Assembly: GCF_000003605.2 (NCBI RefSeq)
Contig: NW_003106606.1
Location: forward strand, 1 to 27,317
Length of the DNA stretch: 27,317 nucleotides
Direction of reading: 5' to 3'
DNA from: Saccoglossus kowalevskii
Lineage: Eukaryota; Hemichordata; Enteropneusta; Harrimaniidae
Positions 1-9,799 of the stretch are shown piece by piece (position 1 is the stretch's first letter; every line of letters begins with the position of its first letter). Under the pieces are notes generated by a model, which saw nothing but the letters and a program-made list of their open reading frames with translations, was not told the origin of the DNA and ran no database searches. Position numbers and translations under genes: made by a program.

Positions 1-817
1 TGATTTACAGATTAACAATTTTTGCATAAAAGTCACAACCATTTCTTGGTTATGCCTGGGCCAATTGAAAACAGAATTGTCAAAATAAAATAAACCAAAA
101 CAACTTGTTTTATTTTTGGTATCAGCACTCACTTGTGCAAACAGTACCCCCTGTATAATCTGGTGAGTTTTATACATATAGGTAACAACACTACACAGAA
201 TTGTTGTGGAATTCAAAAAAAAATACTACCCGGTAGTTAGAGGCAAAATACACGAATAGAATTACTCTTGAAAAATAGCTTACATGAAAACAAAAATTAA
301 AATGTGTATTAAATCACTTGCAGCCAACTAATCCCAGCAGCCATATGTGATGTTATTTATTACCCAGAATGCACTATTCCCCTATGCATCTTGAATGCTA
401 AACTGTACAGCACCAACGGCGATAGATGGCGGTTGTCCCCTCATTGAGGTAGGGCAAAAGGTCATCATGCAGTTTGCCTTTTTTATGCTGTTTCTTGAAA
501 CAATAGTGAATATATAAATGGTTGACTACTCTTCTGTTATGTCCTGGAAAGAACACTGCAAACCTTTTCACGCAATTTCATAAACAATGACAACCATTTA
601 GCTGCATGTTGGTGGGCAAGTGTTGACAGTCTTAGTAGAAACCTTTTGAAACCTTTTGTGGAGAATATACAAGAATGATCTTATTATTAGGAGGTGCCAT
701 TTTAAATTACACTTAACTTGCAGAACATGTTTCATTTTTTTTGTAAACACAATTAATTTTTGACCTTTTTAACTTAGTTTATTGCAATTAATAGTATCTC
801 AACAACCATAGTTTTTG
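1..817 (+). other. Intronic sequence 5' of the PPHLN1 terminal exon, no exon seen
   Basis: AT-rich sequence without a convincing open frame flanked by splice sites. It is read as part of the last intron of the plus-strand gene whose terminal exon begins at 3384, because that exon opens with a split codon and needs an upstream exon that I do not find here. No RNA gene or promoter motif was recognised. Confidence 0.4.
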
Positions 818-860
818 ACTCCCGTGTGCGAAGCACAAAAGGGAGTCTTTGCAGTTACCC

Positions 861-919
861 TGTATGTATGTATGTATGTATGTATGTATGTATGTATGTA
901 TGTATGTATGTATGTATGT
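861..919 (+). repeat. (TGTA)n microsatellite
   Basis: About 15 uninterrupted TGTA units, placed between the left terminus and the tandem core of the enclosing TIR element. Confidence 0.97.
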
Positions 920-1227
920 CACTTTTTTTGTTCCACCGTTATCTCAAGAACCACTAATCAAATTTTCGTGAAACTTGGTACATAGATGCTCTGGGATGAT
1001 GTGCAGAGTTGATTAGGTTTTGGTAAAAATCTATGAATATTAATTACCTAATTTAAATGATAATTAACTGATTTCAAGCTGCTCCATGACTGTTCCACTG
1101 ATATTTGAAGAACCACTCATTGGATTTTGATGAAACTTGGCACATGGATGCTCTGAACTAATGCGCAGATTTGATTATTTTTGGGTAAAAATCTGTTAAT
1201 ATTATTAATTACCTAATTTACATAATG

Positions 1228-1443
1228 ATTACTGTAGAATACTTTATTTTCGCTTGGAATTTATTTTCGCTATTTTCGCTGAAGGGATGATTCAGTGAAA
1301 ATAAAATCCAGCGAATATACTTTTTTTCCTATGTTTCACATTAAATATATCAAAAATCAGTGAAAATAAATTCCATACAAAACGCCCTAAAAGCCTTTTC
1401 AGCGAAAATTAATTCCAGCGAAAATAAAGTATTCCACAGTAAT
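1228..1443. mobile_element. Palindromic MITE nested in the larger TIR element
   Basis: Arms of about 33 bp (1228-1261 and 1411-1443) are inverted copies with three differences. Both read ATTACTGT, then GAATACTTTATTTTCGC, then GGAATT from the outside in. The interior repeats 'ttttcgctg' and 'cagtgaaaataaa' motifs on both strands. It interrupts the tandem array of the enclosing element, so it inserted later. A second copy in opposite internal orientation lies at 8452-8620. There is no coding capacity. Confidence 0.8.
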
Positions 1444-2415
1444 CAATTTTTGGCTTTTCCACTGATATCTCAAGTACTAATCATAACATGTCAATAAAAC
1501 TTGGGACATAGATGTCATATGACACTGCACAGACCTGATAGTTTTTAGGGTAATATCAGTACATATTAATTACCTAATTTGCATAATTAATTAATTTTCA
1601 GCTTTTGATATTTCAAGTAGTAATGATCATGTCAATGAAACTTGGTACATAAGTTACTTGAGGACTGTGCAAAGAGACCTAATTAGTTTTTGGATAAATA
1701 TTTGTGCATATTAATCACCTTATTAGCATAATTAGTTAATTTTCAGCTTTTCACCTGATATCTCAAGTACTAATCATCACATTTCATTGAGACTTGTTAC
1801 ATTGATATTCTAGGACTGCAGAGACCTGATTAATTTTGGGATAAATAATTGTGCCTATTAATTACCTAATTTGCATAATTAGTTAATTTTTTGCTGTTCT
1901 ATGGCTGTTGCACTGATGTCTAAAAGCCACTCATTGGATTTCAATGAAACTTTTAAAGAGTACCCATCACATTTCAATGAACCTAGGACTATACACCATA
2001 TTAGTTTTTGGTAAATATTTATGCTTCTTAATCACCTAATTAATATAATTAATTAATACTGATATCTCAAGTATTGATCATCACATTTGAATAAAACTTG
2101 GTACATAAGTGCTCTAGGACAATAGACAGCCTGATTAATTTTGGGTTAAAATCTGTTCATATTAATTCTCTAATTAGCATAATAATTAATATTATTTTGG
2201 TTCTAATCACATTTCAATGAAACTTTACATTGTGCAGACCTTATTAGTTTTACACTTAAATCTGTTCATATTAGTTACCTAATTTGCATAATTAGTTTTC
2301 TGCGTTTCCATCAACATCTCAAGTTCAAATAATTTTGAATTAATTTTGAATGTGTCTCCAATACTCTCAGCACACGGGAGTTCTTTCTAAGCTTTCTTTG
2401 ATTTTTTTTTTTTTT

Positions 2416-2446
2416 AGCTCTGCTGTCGACTTTGTCGAACAGAGCT
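2416..2446. repeat. Hairpin beginning AGCTCTG and ending CAGAGCT
   Basis: A 31-bp imperfect palindrome after a T-tract. Outer arms AGCTCTG/CAGAGCT and inner arms TCGAC/GTCGA surround a short loop. It marks the left side of the segment that leads into the 56-bp tandem array, and could be the terminal hairpin of a non-autonomous element. Confidence 0.65.
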
Positions 2447-2563
2447 TATCATATGAGTGATTGTCTGTTGTTGTCGTGCAGTGTCCATCGTCATGCGTGT
2501 CAACTTTTTACTTTTTTGACTTCTTGTTGAAAACTGTTGAAGTCCAGTTGTTTTGAGCTACCT

Positions 2564-3027
2564 CAGCAGACAGGCTGCTAGTCTAATGATATCTTCAATT
2601 CTTTAATTGAATTGTGCATCAGCTGACAGGCTGCTAGTCTAATGATATCTTCAATTCTTTAATTGAATTGTGCATCAGCAGACAGGCTGCTACTCTAATG
2701 ATATCTTCAATTCTTTAATTGAATTGTGCATCAGCAGACAGGCTGCTACTCTAATGATATCTTCAATTCTTTAATTGAATTGTGCATCAGCTGACAGGCT
2801 GCTAGTCTAATGATATCTTCAATTCTTTAATTGAATTGTGCATCAGCTGACAGGCTGCTAGTCTAATGATATCTTCAATTCTTTAATTGAATTGTGCATC
2901 AGCTGACAGGCTGCTAGTCTAATGATATCTTCAATTCTTTAATTGAATTGTGCATCAGCTGACAGGCTGCTAGTCTAATGATATCTTCAATTCTTTAATT
3001 GAATTGTGCATCAGCTGAGAGGCTGCA
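2564..3027 (+). repeat. 56-bp minisatellite, 8 units plus a partial ninth
   Basis: Units start at 2564, 2620, 2676, 2732, 2788, 2844, 2900 and 2956, and a 16-bp partial unit follows at 3012. Each begins CAGCWGACAGGCTGCTA and contains a short palindrome TTCAATT-cttt-AATTGAA. The units are almost identical, differing mainly at CAGCTG/CAGCAG and GCTAGT/GCTACT. The unit is not a multiple of three and has no open frame, so it is not coding. Confidence 0.95.
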
Positions 3028-3383
3028 TGTGTGTTGACAACTTTAATTAACTTGATGATCACACATTCACATTTGTGTCACCTTGTACACATTTTTCTAG
3101 GCACTTCTGGTTTCTCCTGCATGTAGTGAAACTTTCAGATATTGCAGCCCCAGTTTTACTGTACTTGCACCTGTGACCCAAAATTACACATTTTTATGCA
3201 AAGATCCAAACCCTTGTATACAAGAAGAAAAAAACGAATAATAATTATATATTCATCAAGAACAGAATTTTTCAAAAACAAAACAGTCTAAAAACAATTT
3301 TCTAGGGTGACCAGCATTTTCAAATTGTGATTGGTTGTGTTGCTTTTGGTTTCTAATTATTTCATACTATTTTGTTTATGCAG

Positions 3384-3513
3384 TAAAGATCCTGGTCTTG
3401 AAGAGAGGGTACAGTACTCATTGGAGAGAAATCTAAAGGAGATTGGCCAGAAATGTGTGGAAGAACTCAAAGACAGCATTGAGAGAGTCAGATCCAAGAA
3501 AAGAAAAGTCTAA
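3384..3513 (+). CDS. PPHLN1: Periphilin-1, terminal coding exon (partial gene)
   Basis: The exon follows acceptor TTTATGCAG (ending 3383), starts with one base that completes a split codon, and ends at TAA (3511-3513). It encodes KDPGLEERVQYSLERN followed by LKEIGQKCVEELKDSIERVR and SKKRKV. I recognise the C-terminus of periphilin-1: the human protein has closely similar KDPSLEK, LRQNLHEIGERC and VEELKHFI segments. In vertebrates this alpha-helical C-terminal region dimerises and binds TASOR in the HUSH complex, which silences transposons and intronless genes through H3K9 methylation. The tail here is replaced by a basic SKKRKV, similar to an SV40-type nuclear localisation signal. Upstream exons are outside the window or not recognisable. 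The identification rests on family recall without a database search. Confidence 0.8.
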
Positions 3514-3567
3514 TTACAAACATGCTGTTTATACTCAAGATATATACTCAAGAATTTAATACTGAAG

Positions 3568-3573
3568 AATAAA
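3568..3573 (+). terminator. AATAAA poly(A) signal of PPHLN1
   Basis: Canonical AATAAA 55 bp after the stop codon of the periphilin exon, giving a very short 3' UTR. Confidence 0.65.
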
Positions 3574-5300
3574 TATTAGTAAACAATGGATTTCCTGCAG
3601 CTAAATCACAGGGAACATGGTGACTCGCTGTCCTTCAATTAGCAAGTAATTGTTGATGGCTGCTTGCTTGCACAATGTTGATCCACTGTAATGTGAAGTA
3701 GAAATAGGATTCCAATCGAATCATGATAATGTTCAAGGATATAAAACAAGCTTCTCCAAAATGCGATGCTATACGATTCGATGCTATACGATGTGATGTG
3801 ATGTGATGCTATACGATGTGATGCAATGCCATGCTCATTTATTGTATATTTATCAAAAGAAAATTGGAATTCAAAAATGCTAGAAAGGTCTGTGGTAAGA
3901 TGTCCTCCTGAATTGAACATGTTAATTTTAATGAACAGATTCTTCAATCAGTTCTCCCGACGAATAAATTGGACTGAAAAAGATTAGAATAATGAAGATT
4001 CTGATGTTATTACAAGAATAACTGCCAAATCCATGATGTGCTTCAAATCACATGTCTGCGTTTTATGGCTCCTAGATTGTACCCCAGTCACAAATAAACA
4101 CTACTTAATAATAACACCTACAAGCTTGTCACATAAATTATACTTTAAAAAATGCACCTGTCAAATTGATACTGGGTGTTGATTTTATGATTCAAGTACA
4201 AAGTACTCCACCAACACAGGAATGTGAATTGATTATCAACGTAGCGACCCTGTCACCCTGTCACCCTGCTATGCATGTTGCAATTCAGATAAGCAATGGG
4301 AGTACCATATTAGCATTATCTAGATTATTTTACCTACGTTTTATTTTTCCTGAAAATGTGTTTGTGTGTTTAAAATTCCAGACAAAAACAAAAGAATTTA
4401 TATATATATACAATGACCCTCAAAATGCAGTTTAATGCATTCTGAATTAGGGTACTTATTTTTGAATACAGATACTTCAATATGTATACATTTGCTAATG
4501 GTTTTAATAAGTGCACTGATTAAATGCACGTCCCTGTCGAGCTTTTACAGGTAAGAACTGACAATCGTATGTACATTCCACATAATCCGGAGAAATTAGA
4601 GCAAAATGAGTGGTTTCAAATTGTTATGATTTTTTTTCAATTGATGGCCAAACGCAATTTATATGAGGCCGTAAAATGTAAATAGTTTTTTCTAATTACA
4701 ACTGGCACCATGGGAAGTGCTGAAACTTGAATAATGCAACTAAAGTTGAACAAAATTTGAACTTGCTTTGACACCTGTTTTATTGGTAAACCCACACTTT
4801 CGAGTGAGAGTTTTATACTTTAACCGTAAAATAAATGATAAAATTGAAAGATCCGTTGCTTTTGCGGTGCACATTGCTGAACGTATGTTAATTTACATAT
4901 ATATAAATAATGTATGCTTATGAATAATTCAATGCATACCACTCAACATTGAAATAATAATCCCCCCCCCAGTCAGAATACTCGTCGTTATATGCTCTTC
5001 CTGCTGTGGTTAATGTTGTGGGTTCCAACCACTTTCTTGGCCAGATAGTTTAAGAATAGCAATCCCCTCGTCAACTCTAGACTTCGCACATGACTAAAGC
5101 TCCTTTTAACAAAGGGGCAAGGTCTGATAACAATAGCGGTTTATAAAATGCATGCCATAGTTAACTGTAGAAATTCAACTTAACATAGGAATACAACTGT
5201 AGAAATTACACTCTGTATATGATTACCAGTGAGATCAGTAGCATAAAGACGAGACAGTGGATTTACAGAACAATGGATCACATGACCAAGAGTGGTGTAA
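3574..5300. other. Intergenic, no gene recognised
   Basis: AT-rich DNA downstream of the periphilin poly(A) signal. Apart from the pentamer array at 3765-3834 and a C-tract near 4962 it shows no splice-flanked frame, RNA gene or known motif. The longest open frame, 4166-4435 plus, has low-complexity composition and no family resemblance. Confidence 0.5.
3765..3834 (+). repeat. Pentanucleotide array, 14 units
   Basis: Exactly fourteen 5-bp words without indels: GATGC TATAC GATTC, then GATGC TATAC, GATGT three times, GATGC TATAC, GATGT GATGC, AATGC CATGC. Word variants recur as a GATGC-TATAC pair, showing copying of multi-word blocks. Confidence 0.9.
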
Positions 5301-5545
5301 GTGACATTAAAGGGAAAGTCCAGGCTAACAACATAATACTCCCAGAGCTAGGCAAATGCAAGAACATGCAATTTACAGTTTTTTATATCACTTTTTATTC
5401 TCTAGATATTCAATGAAAATTTATGAATATCTAGAGAATGAAAAACGTTTTTCAAAAAAATGTAAATTGTATTCTCTTACATTTGTGGATCTTTCTCTTG
5501 AGGGGTCATTATGTTGTTTAGATTGATGTTTCCTTTAATATGATG
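5301..5545. repeat. Diverged foldback (inverted repeat, about 111-121-bp arms)
   Basis: The reverse complement of 5301-5411 aligns with 5425-5545. Next to the centre the arms are perfect for 15 bp (ATTCTCTAGATATTC at 5397-5411 and GAATATCTAGAGAAT at 5425-5439) with a 13-bp spacer. Further out they share 'tgtaaattg', 'cttgcatttg'/'cttacatttg', 'attatgttgtt' and 'cctttaat', with many substitutions. This looks like two old head-to-head copies of one repeat family, or a foldback transposon. Confidence 0.75.
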
Positions 5546-6338
5546 CACAGATGGTGACGTTGTGCTTAGAGAGAATACTGGTTTTGACCATATTCCCAAT
5601 TGTATGAGTAATCTTTACTTTCATGATCAGATCAAAACAATCTAAACTTGTCTAGAATTTCACAAATGAAAATAAACGTCACATAAAATATTATTTGTAT
5701 TCAAACATAATGTTCAATGTTGTTAACTCCATTTTCCTATTCCATCCGTGATGGATATCTATGCAGTTTTATCTTATCATAGATGAAGGGAGAAATATAC
5801 AAGGGGGACAATATCTGTTCATGTCATTGTTGACTATGTCATAAAACATTTTTCTTCTGGTTACAATAACTCAGTTTTTTATGAATATCTAGAGAATGAA
5901 AAACGTTTTTCAAAAAAATGTAAATTGTATTCTCTTACATTTGTGGATCTTTCTCTTGAGGGGTCATTATGTTGTTTAGATTGATGTTTCCTTTAATATG
6001 ATGCACAGATGGTGACGTTGTGCTTAGAGAGAATACTGGTTTTGACCATATTCCCAATTGTATGAGTAATCTTTACTTTCATGATCAGATCAAAACAATC
6101 TAAACTTGTCTAGAATTTCACAAATGAAAATAAACGTCACATAAAATATTATTTGTATTCAAACATAATGTTCAATGTTGTTAACTCCATTTTCCTATTC
6201 CATCCGTGATGGATATCTATGCAGTTTTATCTTATCATAGATGAAGGGAGAAATATACAAGGGGGATAATATCTGTTCATGTCATTGTTGACTATGTCAT
6301 AAAACATTTTTCTTCTGGTTACAATAACTCAGTTTTTT
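5423..6338 (+). repeat. 458-bp tandem duplication, nearly perfect
   Basis: Copy 1 is 5423-5880 and copy 2 is 5881-6338. On reading both copies I see one substitution (GGGGGACAATATC versus GGGGGATAATATC). The duplicated unit begins at the right arm of the foldback described above. It has no open frame of interest. It is either a recent unequal-exchange event or an assembly duplication. Confidence 0.93.
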
Positions 6339-6882
6339 TGACTAGTAAGTATTCAAGATGAGGGTTAACATTTGGCTAGAATAAGACATTTATACTGCTG
6401 ATATTGAAAAAGATATTCGCAAAGATAGTGTAGTAAACTGATATGTTTTCACTATGTTTAAATCATTTTTGCTTCCAAAAGTGACAAGTACACTTGTTTT
6501 TGTTCACTTTTAGTCAGAATTTTCTGAGCAAAATCGTGTTTAGATGTATTATTGCATTGTTTCATCCAATGAGAAGATTGTACCAGACAGCAAGTGCATC
6601 GATAGTTTGCATTTATTTATATCTGGATTCTTAATGGACAAGGTTGTGATAGTTTCACTATGTTCTTACTACACCCCATGTATTCATGAAGCTTACTGCA
6701 CACTGTCATTTAGTGACTGAATTGCTTGTGTATTCAAAACACCAACACTAGATGAAAATCCTTAGATCAGGAAGCACACTTGCTCAATAAAGTCATCTTC
6801 TCATTGGACCATTAGTCTCTAGGGTTGATGGTCTGTGGACCAATAGAAAGAATAACCACTGGCTGTGAAGCTTCAGGCTGGC

Positions 6883-6987
6883 GTCGTGGTACGAATCGAG
6901 CCCTCTGATTGGGTGCCGTCATGGTACGAATCAAGCCCTCTGATTGGGTGCCGTCGTGGTACGAATCAAGCCCTCTGATTGGGTGCA
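6883..6987 (+). repeat. 35-bp direct repeat, 3 copies
   Basis: Units at 6883, 6918 and 6953 read GTCGTGGTACGAATC then RAGCCCTCTGATTGGGTGC. They differ at only three or four positions. The block is more GC-rich than its surroundings. Confidence 0.95.
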
Positions 6988-7549
6988 TGACAGAAAAATG
7001 AAACAGGAGTGTAATCCTCACTGCTCACCCCATTTCAACATTTTGTCTGATGTCGTGGCGTCACTCCTCATGTAGACTAATCCTATCATGAGAAATTGAT
7101 TACAATAGCAGTCACCTCCTGTACAAAAAAGTGCTACACTATTTAAAATGGAAAAAGGTGTTGCTTGCACTTTATTCTTGGTTCTGCCATGGATTTACCA
7201 ATCAAGTTGGCATTTGTTGAAGTGTAGGATTGAACATAATCAATATTGTTATTCAACTTACAGTTCCATCAGTAGGATGGTGTGTGGTGGTCTTGTGCCC
7301 ACTTGTTGCTAGGCAGCCATCTTTGAAATTACCGGAGCTTGAGACCACTATAAATAGATCTCCGGGGTGTTATGGGAGTCAAAGCATATATGCATGTCAC
7401 AGAATGTTCTATGTTGCCAAGATGTGCACCATTACCATATTTCAACCATTGTTTTTCACCGGTTTTAGTTGACAGGTGATGAAAATGTTGAATGTTTGCT
7501 CCCGAACATAAGGCAGAATTTAATATGTTGATGAGAACCTGTCAACAAA

Positions 7550-7610
7550 CAAGGTGCGATCTGATTGGCCTTACTGTGCTGGTTGGGTAACCAAATCAGA
7601 TACAACCTTG
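7550..7610. repeat. Imperfect inverted repeat
   Basis: CAAGGTGCGATCTGATTGG at the left pairs imperfectly with CCAAATCAGATACAACCTTG at the right, with a loop of about 22 bp. It is not a tRNA. It could be a hairpin end of a small mobile element. Confidence 0.55.
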
Positions 7611-8451
7611 TAAGTTGCTTCAATTTGACTTTGTTGGTAATCTGAAAATACCACTATGCCTTTTCCATGTTGCTTAAAATTACAAACCAATCATACAGAT
7701 TTTAGTATGTAGTTTATCACTAAACAGTTTAAATTTTTTTGAATTTTATAGAAATTTTAAAATGTTTGTAAAATATAACTTCAAATTGTATATTTTTTTG
7801 TTTAAATTTTTTGATATTAGCCATTTAATATCTAGTCAAGTGCATTTTCAATTTTTTTTATCCATATTCAAACTGGAAACATTTGATACAGCCACTTGGG
7901 TTTGTTATTGTCAGTTTGAAGAAAGTTGAAGATTCATATCTGGTGAATTTTGATTTTGTTTCCTACAAATGAGACAATGACGCCCACATCTTTGTGGGAA
8001 TGTACTTCACAGAGGCTAGTACCAATTACATGCAATTATACGGTACTATTATAAGTACAGAAATATGTAAGAAAATATCAGTCATTGAATAAATAATCCA
8101 CCTGAACTAGTTTACCGAGTTGATGTTTTTTTTTTCAACTTCATCACACTGAAGATGTTTCAGCACAATAGTAGTGGTTGGTTTCTGACCGTGTAAAAAT
8201 TATCCATGATTTCAAGTCCAAAATCACAAAAATGAATGTACAGCATTTAATCAAGTTTCTAAAAGTATACACCAAACAAACTCCTTAAATGATAGATTTC
8301 AACACTGATAATACCTTTTCAGATAATGACAAGCAGTTGAATAATTAACACAAATGTGTCCACAATCCTAGAGCAAATATGTAAAGTGAGTAAAATAACA
8401 AACCTGTACTACCATAGATTACTTCACATTTTGCCTACAGGTATAATGGAA

Positions 8452-8620
8452 ATTACTGTAAAATACTTAATCTTAGCTGGAATTAATTTTCGCTGAAAGT
8501 CTTTTTTGGGCGTTTTGTATGGAATTTATTTTCAGTTTTTTGACGAGCTGAATGTAAAATATAGGGAAAAAGGTATATTCGCTGGATTTTATTTTCACAG
8601 ATTTTATATTTTACAGTAAT
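8452..8620. mobile_element. Palindromic MITE, second copy of the 1228 family
   Basis: Bounded by ATTACTGTAAAATA (from 8452) and TTTTACAGTAAT (ending 8620). The interior matches the 1228-1443 element in reverse: 'ggaattaattttcgctgaaa', 'gggcgttttgtatggaattt', 'tatattcgctggattttatt'. At 169 bp it is shorter than the 216-bp copy because of internal deletion. Confidence 0.75.
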
Positions 8621-9374
8621 GATGAATTAACAATAGATCAGATGTCTATATTCTTGTTTAAGCATCGTAGAGCTACTGTTTCTGCAATGACATTTTCTTT
8701 TGTCGAGCCATCAGTTGCAACATGCTAAGACAATCTAAAACTTCATCACATGTGGCAAATGATCAACATTTTTTAAACAAGACCACACATAGTTGGTCAA
8801 TGAGGGCGCTCTTAACAGACATGATATTCTCGCTGGTTCAAATGAAAGTACAAGTAATGTTTGACACAGAGGGAGCTGTTTATAACAAGCAAATTTCAAA
8901 TCGAGGATTTTCTTTTATTATCGTTCAGTTTCTGTAGCAGGAATTAAACTGTTTATATTTTTGTTTTGAGTGTGATACAGTTTCACTGGGACAGTCACTA
9001 CCCATATTCTGATATTCAGCATCAGAAATTATAGACGGACACAAACATAATTTATAAAATTTTACTGATTCTTATTAAACATAACTTACAAATTGTCGGG
9101 TACTAGTTATGTAATTTTATACAGTATTTTTTCAGTATTCAAGACACTTACTACAGAAGTTTGCCTATCAATAAAAACTTGAACAAAAAAATCTCCACAG
9201 CCATACACTAGAGAAATCTCTCTTGTATATATGGGAATCAAAATATAATTTATATATTTGTTATACGTTATAGAAGTCCCAATCTTATTGGCTGAACATT
9301 TTTCTATTTTACCTTTACAACTCACATGTGCTAATTTCATACAAATATATTTCAAGGTAGTATGAGAAAGCTAG

Positions 9375-9380
9375 TTTATT
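9375..9380 (-). terminator. Candidate poly(A) signal of POLR1G
   Basis: TTTATT on the plus strand gives AATAAA on the minus strand, about 350 bp past the POLR1G stop codon. It is the first canonical hexamer I found in the 3' direction. Confidence 0.4.
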
Positions 9381-9730
9381 CACATTGTATTAATTAGTAA
9401 ATTATATTTGTACATTCTAGTCCATTTTGTACATGATAACAAAACACCCCCACCCCTCACCCTCCTGCAGGTGACCTAGTCACTTTTTTTGTCTGGCCAT
9501 ACAAATGCATTTGTACAGGTAGGAAGGTGAATGAATTTAAGATGTTAGACAGGCTACCAATTGTAGACTTAACACATGCTGATGGTGTATCATAATAATA
9601 ATGAACTCTCAGTAGTAGCATATTCCCATCTGATATGGCATTGTTAGTACAGTACATTGTATTAGATACAGATGTATACATGCACAATTCACTACTTAAT
9701 ATATAAACAATTTTTTAAAATAGAATTGAT

Positions 9731-9799
9731 TCACTTCTTCTTTTTATGTTTCTTCTTCCTGCTGAAGTGAGAGATTTCAGAATCTTCCGTTTTAACCAC
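9731..9799 (-). CDS. POLR1G: POLR1G coding exon 7 (C-terminal)
   Basis: Acceptor CAATTAACAG precedes VVKTEDSEISHFSR and KKKHKKKK, then TGA at 9733-9731. Too short for an ORF scan, it was found from the phase-0 donor of the preceding exon and the matching lysine-rich composition. It carries a V-K-T-E sumoylation-type motif. Confidence 0.85.
   Translation of the reverse strand: MVKTEDSEISHFSRKKKHKKKK

Larger units (their letters stand above)
818..2381 (+). mobile_element. TIR-bounded element with internal tandem repeats (pearl/MINE-like)
   Basis: The left end carries ACTCCCGTGTGC (818-829) and the right end its exact reverse complement GCACACGGGAGT (2370-2381). Directly inside the left end is a second inverted motif and then a TGTA microsatellite. 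The body consists of about eight or nine degenerate units of roughly 110-170 bp. Each unit repeats 'atctcaag', 'gaaacttggtacat', 'gattagtttt' and 'taattacctaatttgcata'. The plan of ends, a tetranucleotide microsatellite and a core tandem array resembles the 'pearl' elements of bivalves and the related non-autonomous Helentron-like elements; that classification is inference. No protein is encoded. A palindromic MITE interrupts it at 1228-1443, and related copies lie near 11220 and 17544. Confidence 0.7.
6339..9374. other. Intergenic, repeats but no gene recognised
   Basis: The interval lies between two converging genes. It contains the 35-bp triplicate (6883-6987), an imperfect hairpin (7550-7610) and a MITE (8452-8620). 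A TATAAATA sequence near 7351 has no associated open frame. Short frames at 7230-7472 and 8722-8937 resemble no protein I know and lack splice context. Confidence 0.45.

Noticed and set aside
3639-3947. Minus-strand frame of 102 codons with IASH/ITSY repeats
   Set aside because: The repeated peptide is the translation of the pentanucleotide array at 3765-3834; no family resemblance.
4166-4435. 89-codon plus-strand frame
   Set aside because: Ends in a TATATA tract, composition is non-coding and no known domain is present.
7349-7360. CTATAAATAG as a gene promoter
   Set aside because: No open frame, splice site or initiator context follows; a TATA-like word is expected by chance in AT-rich DNA.
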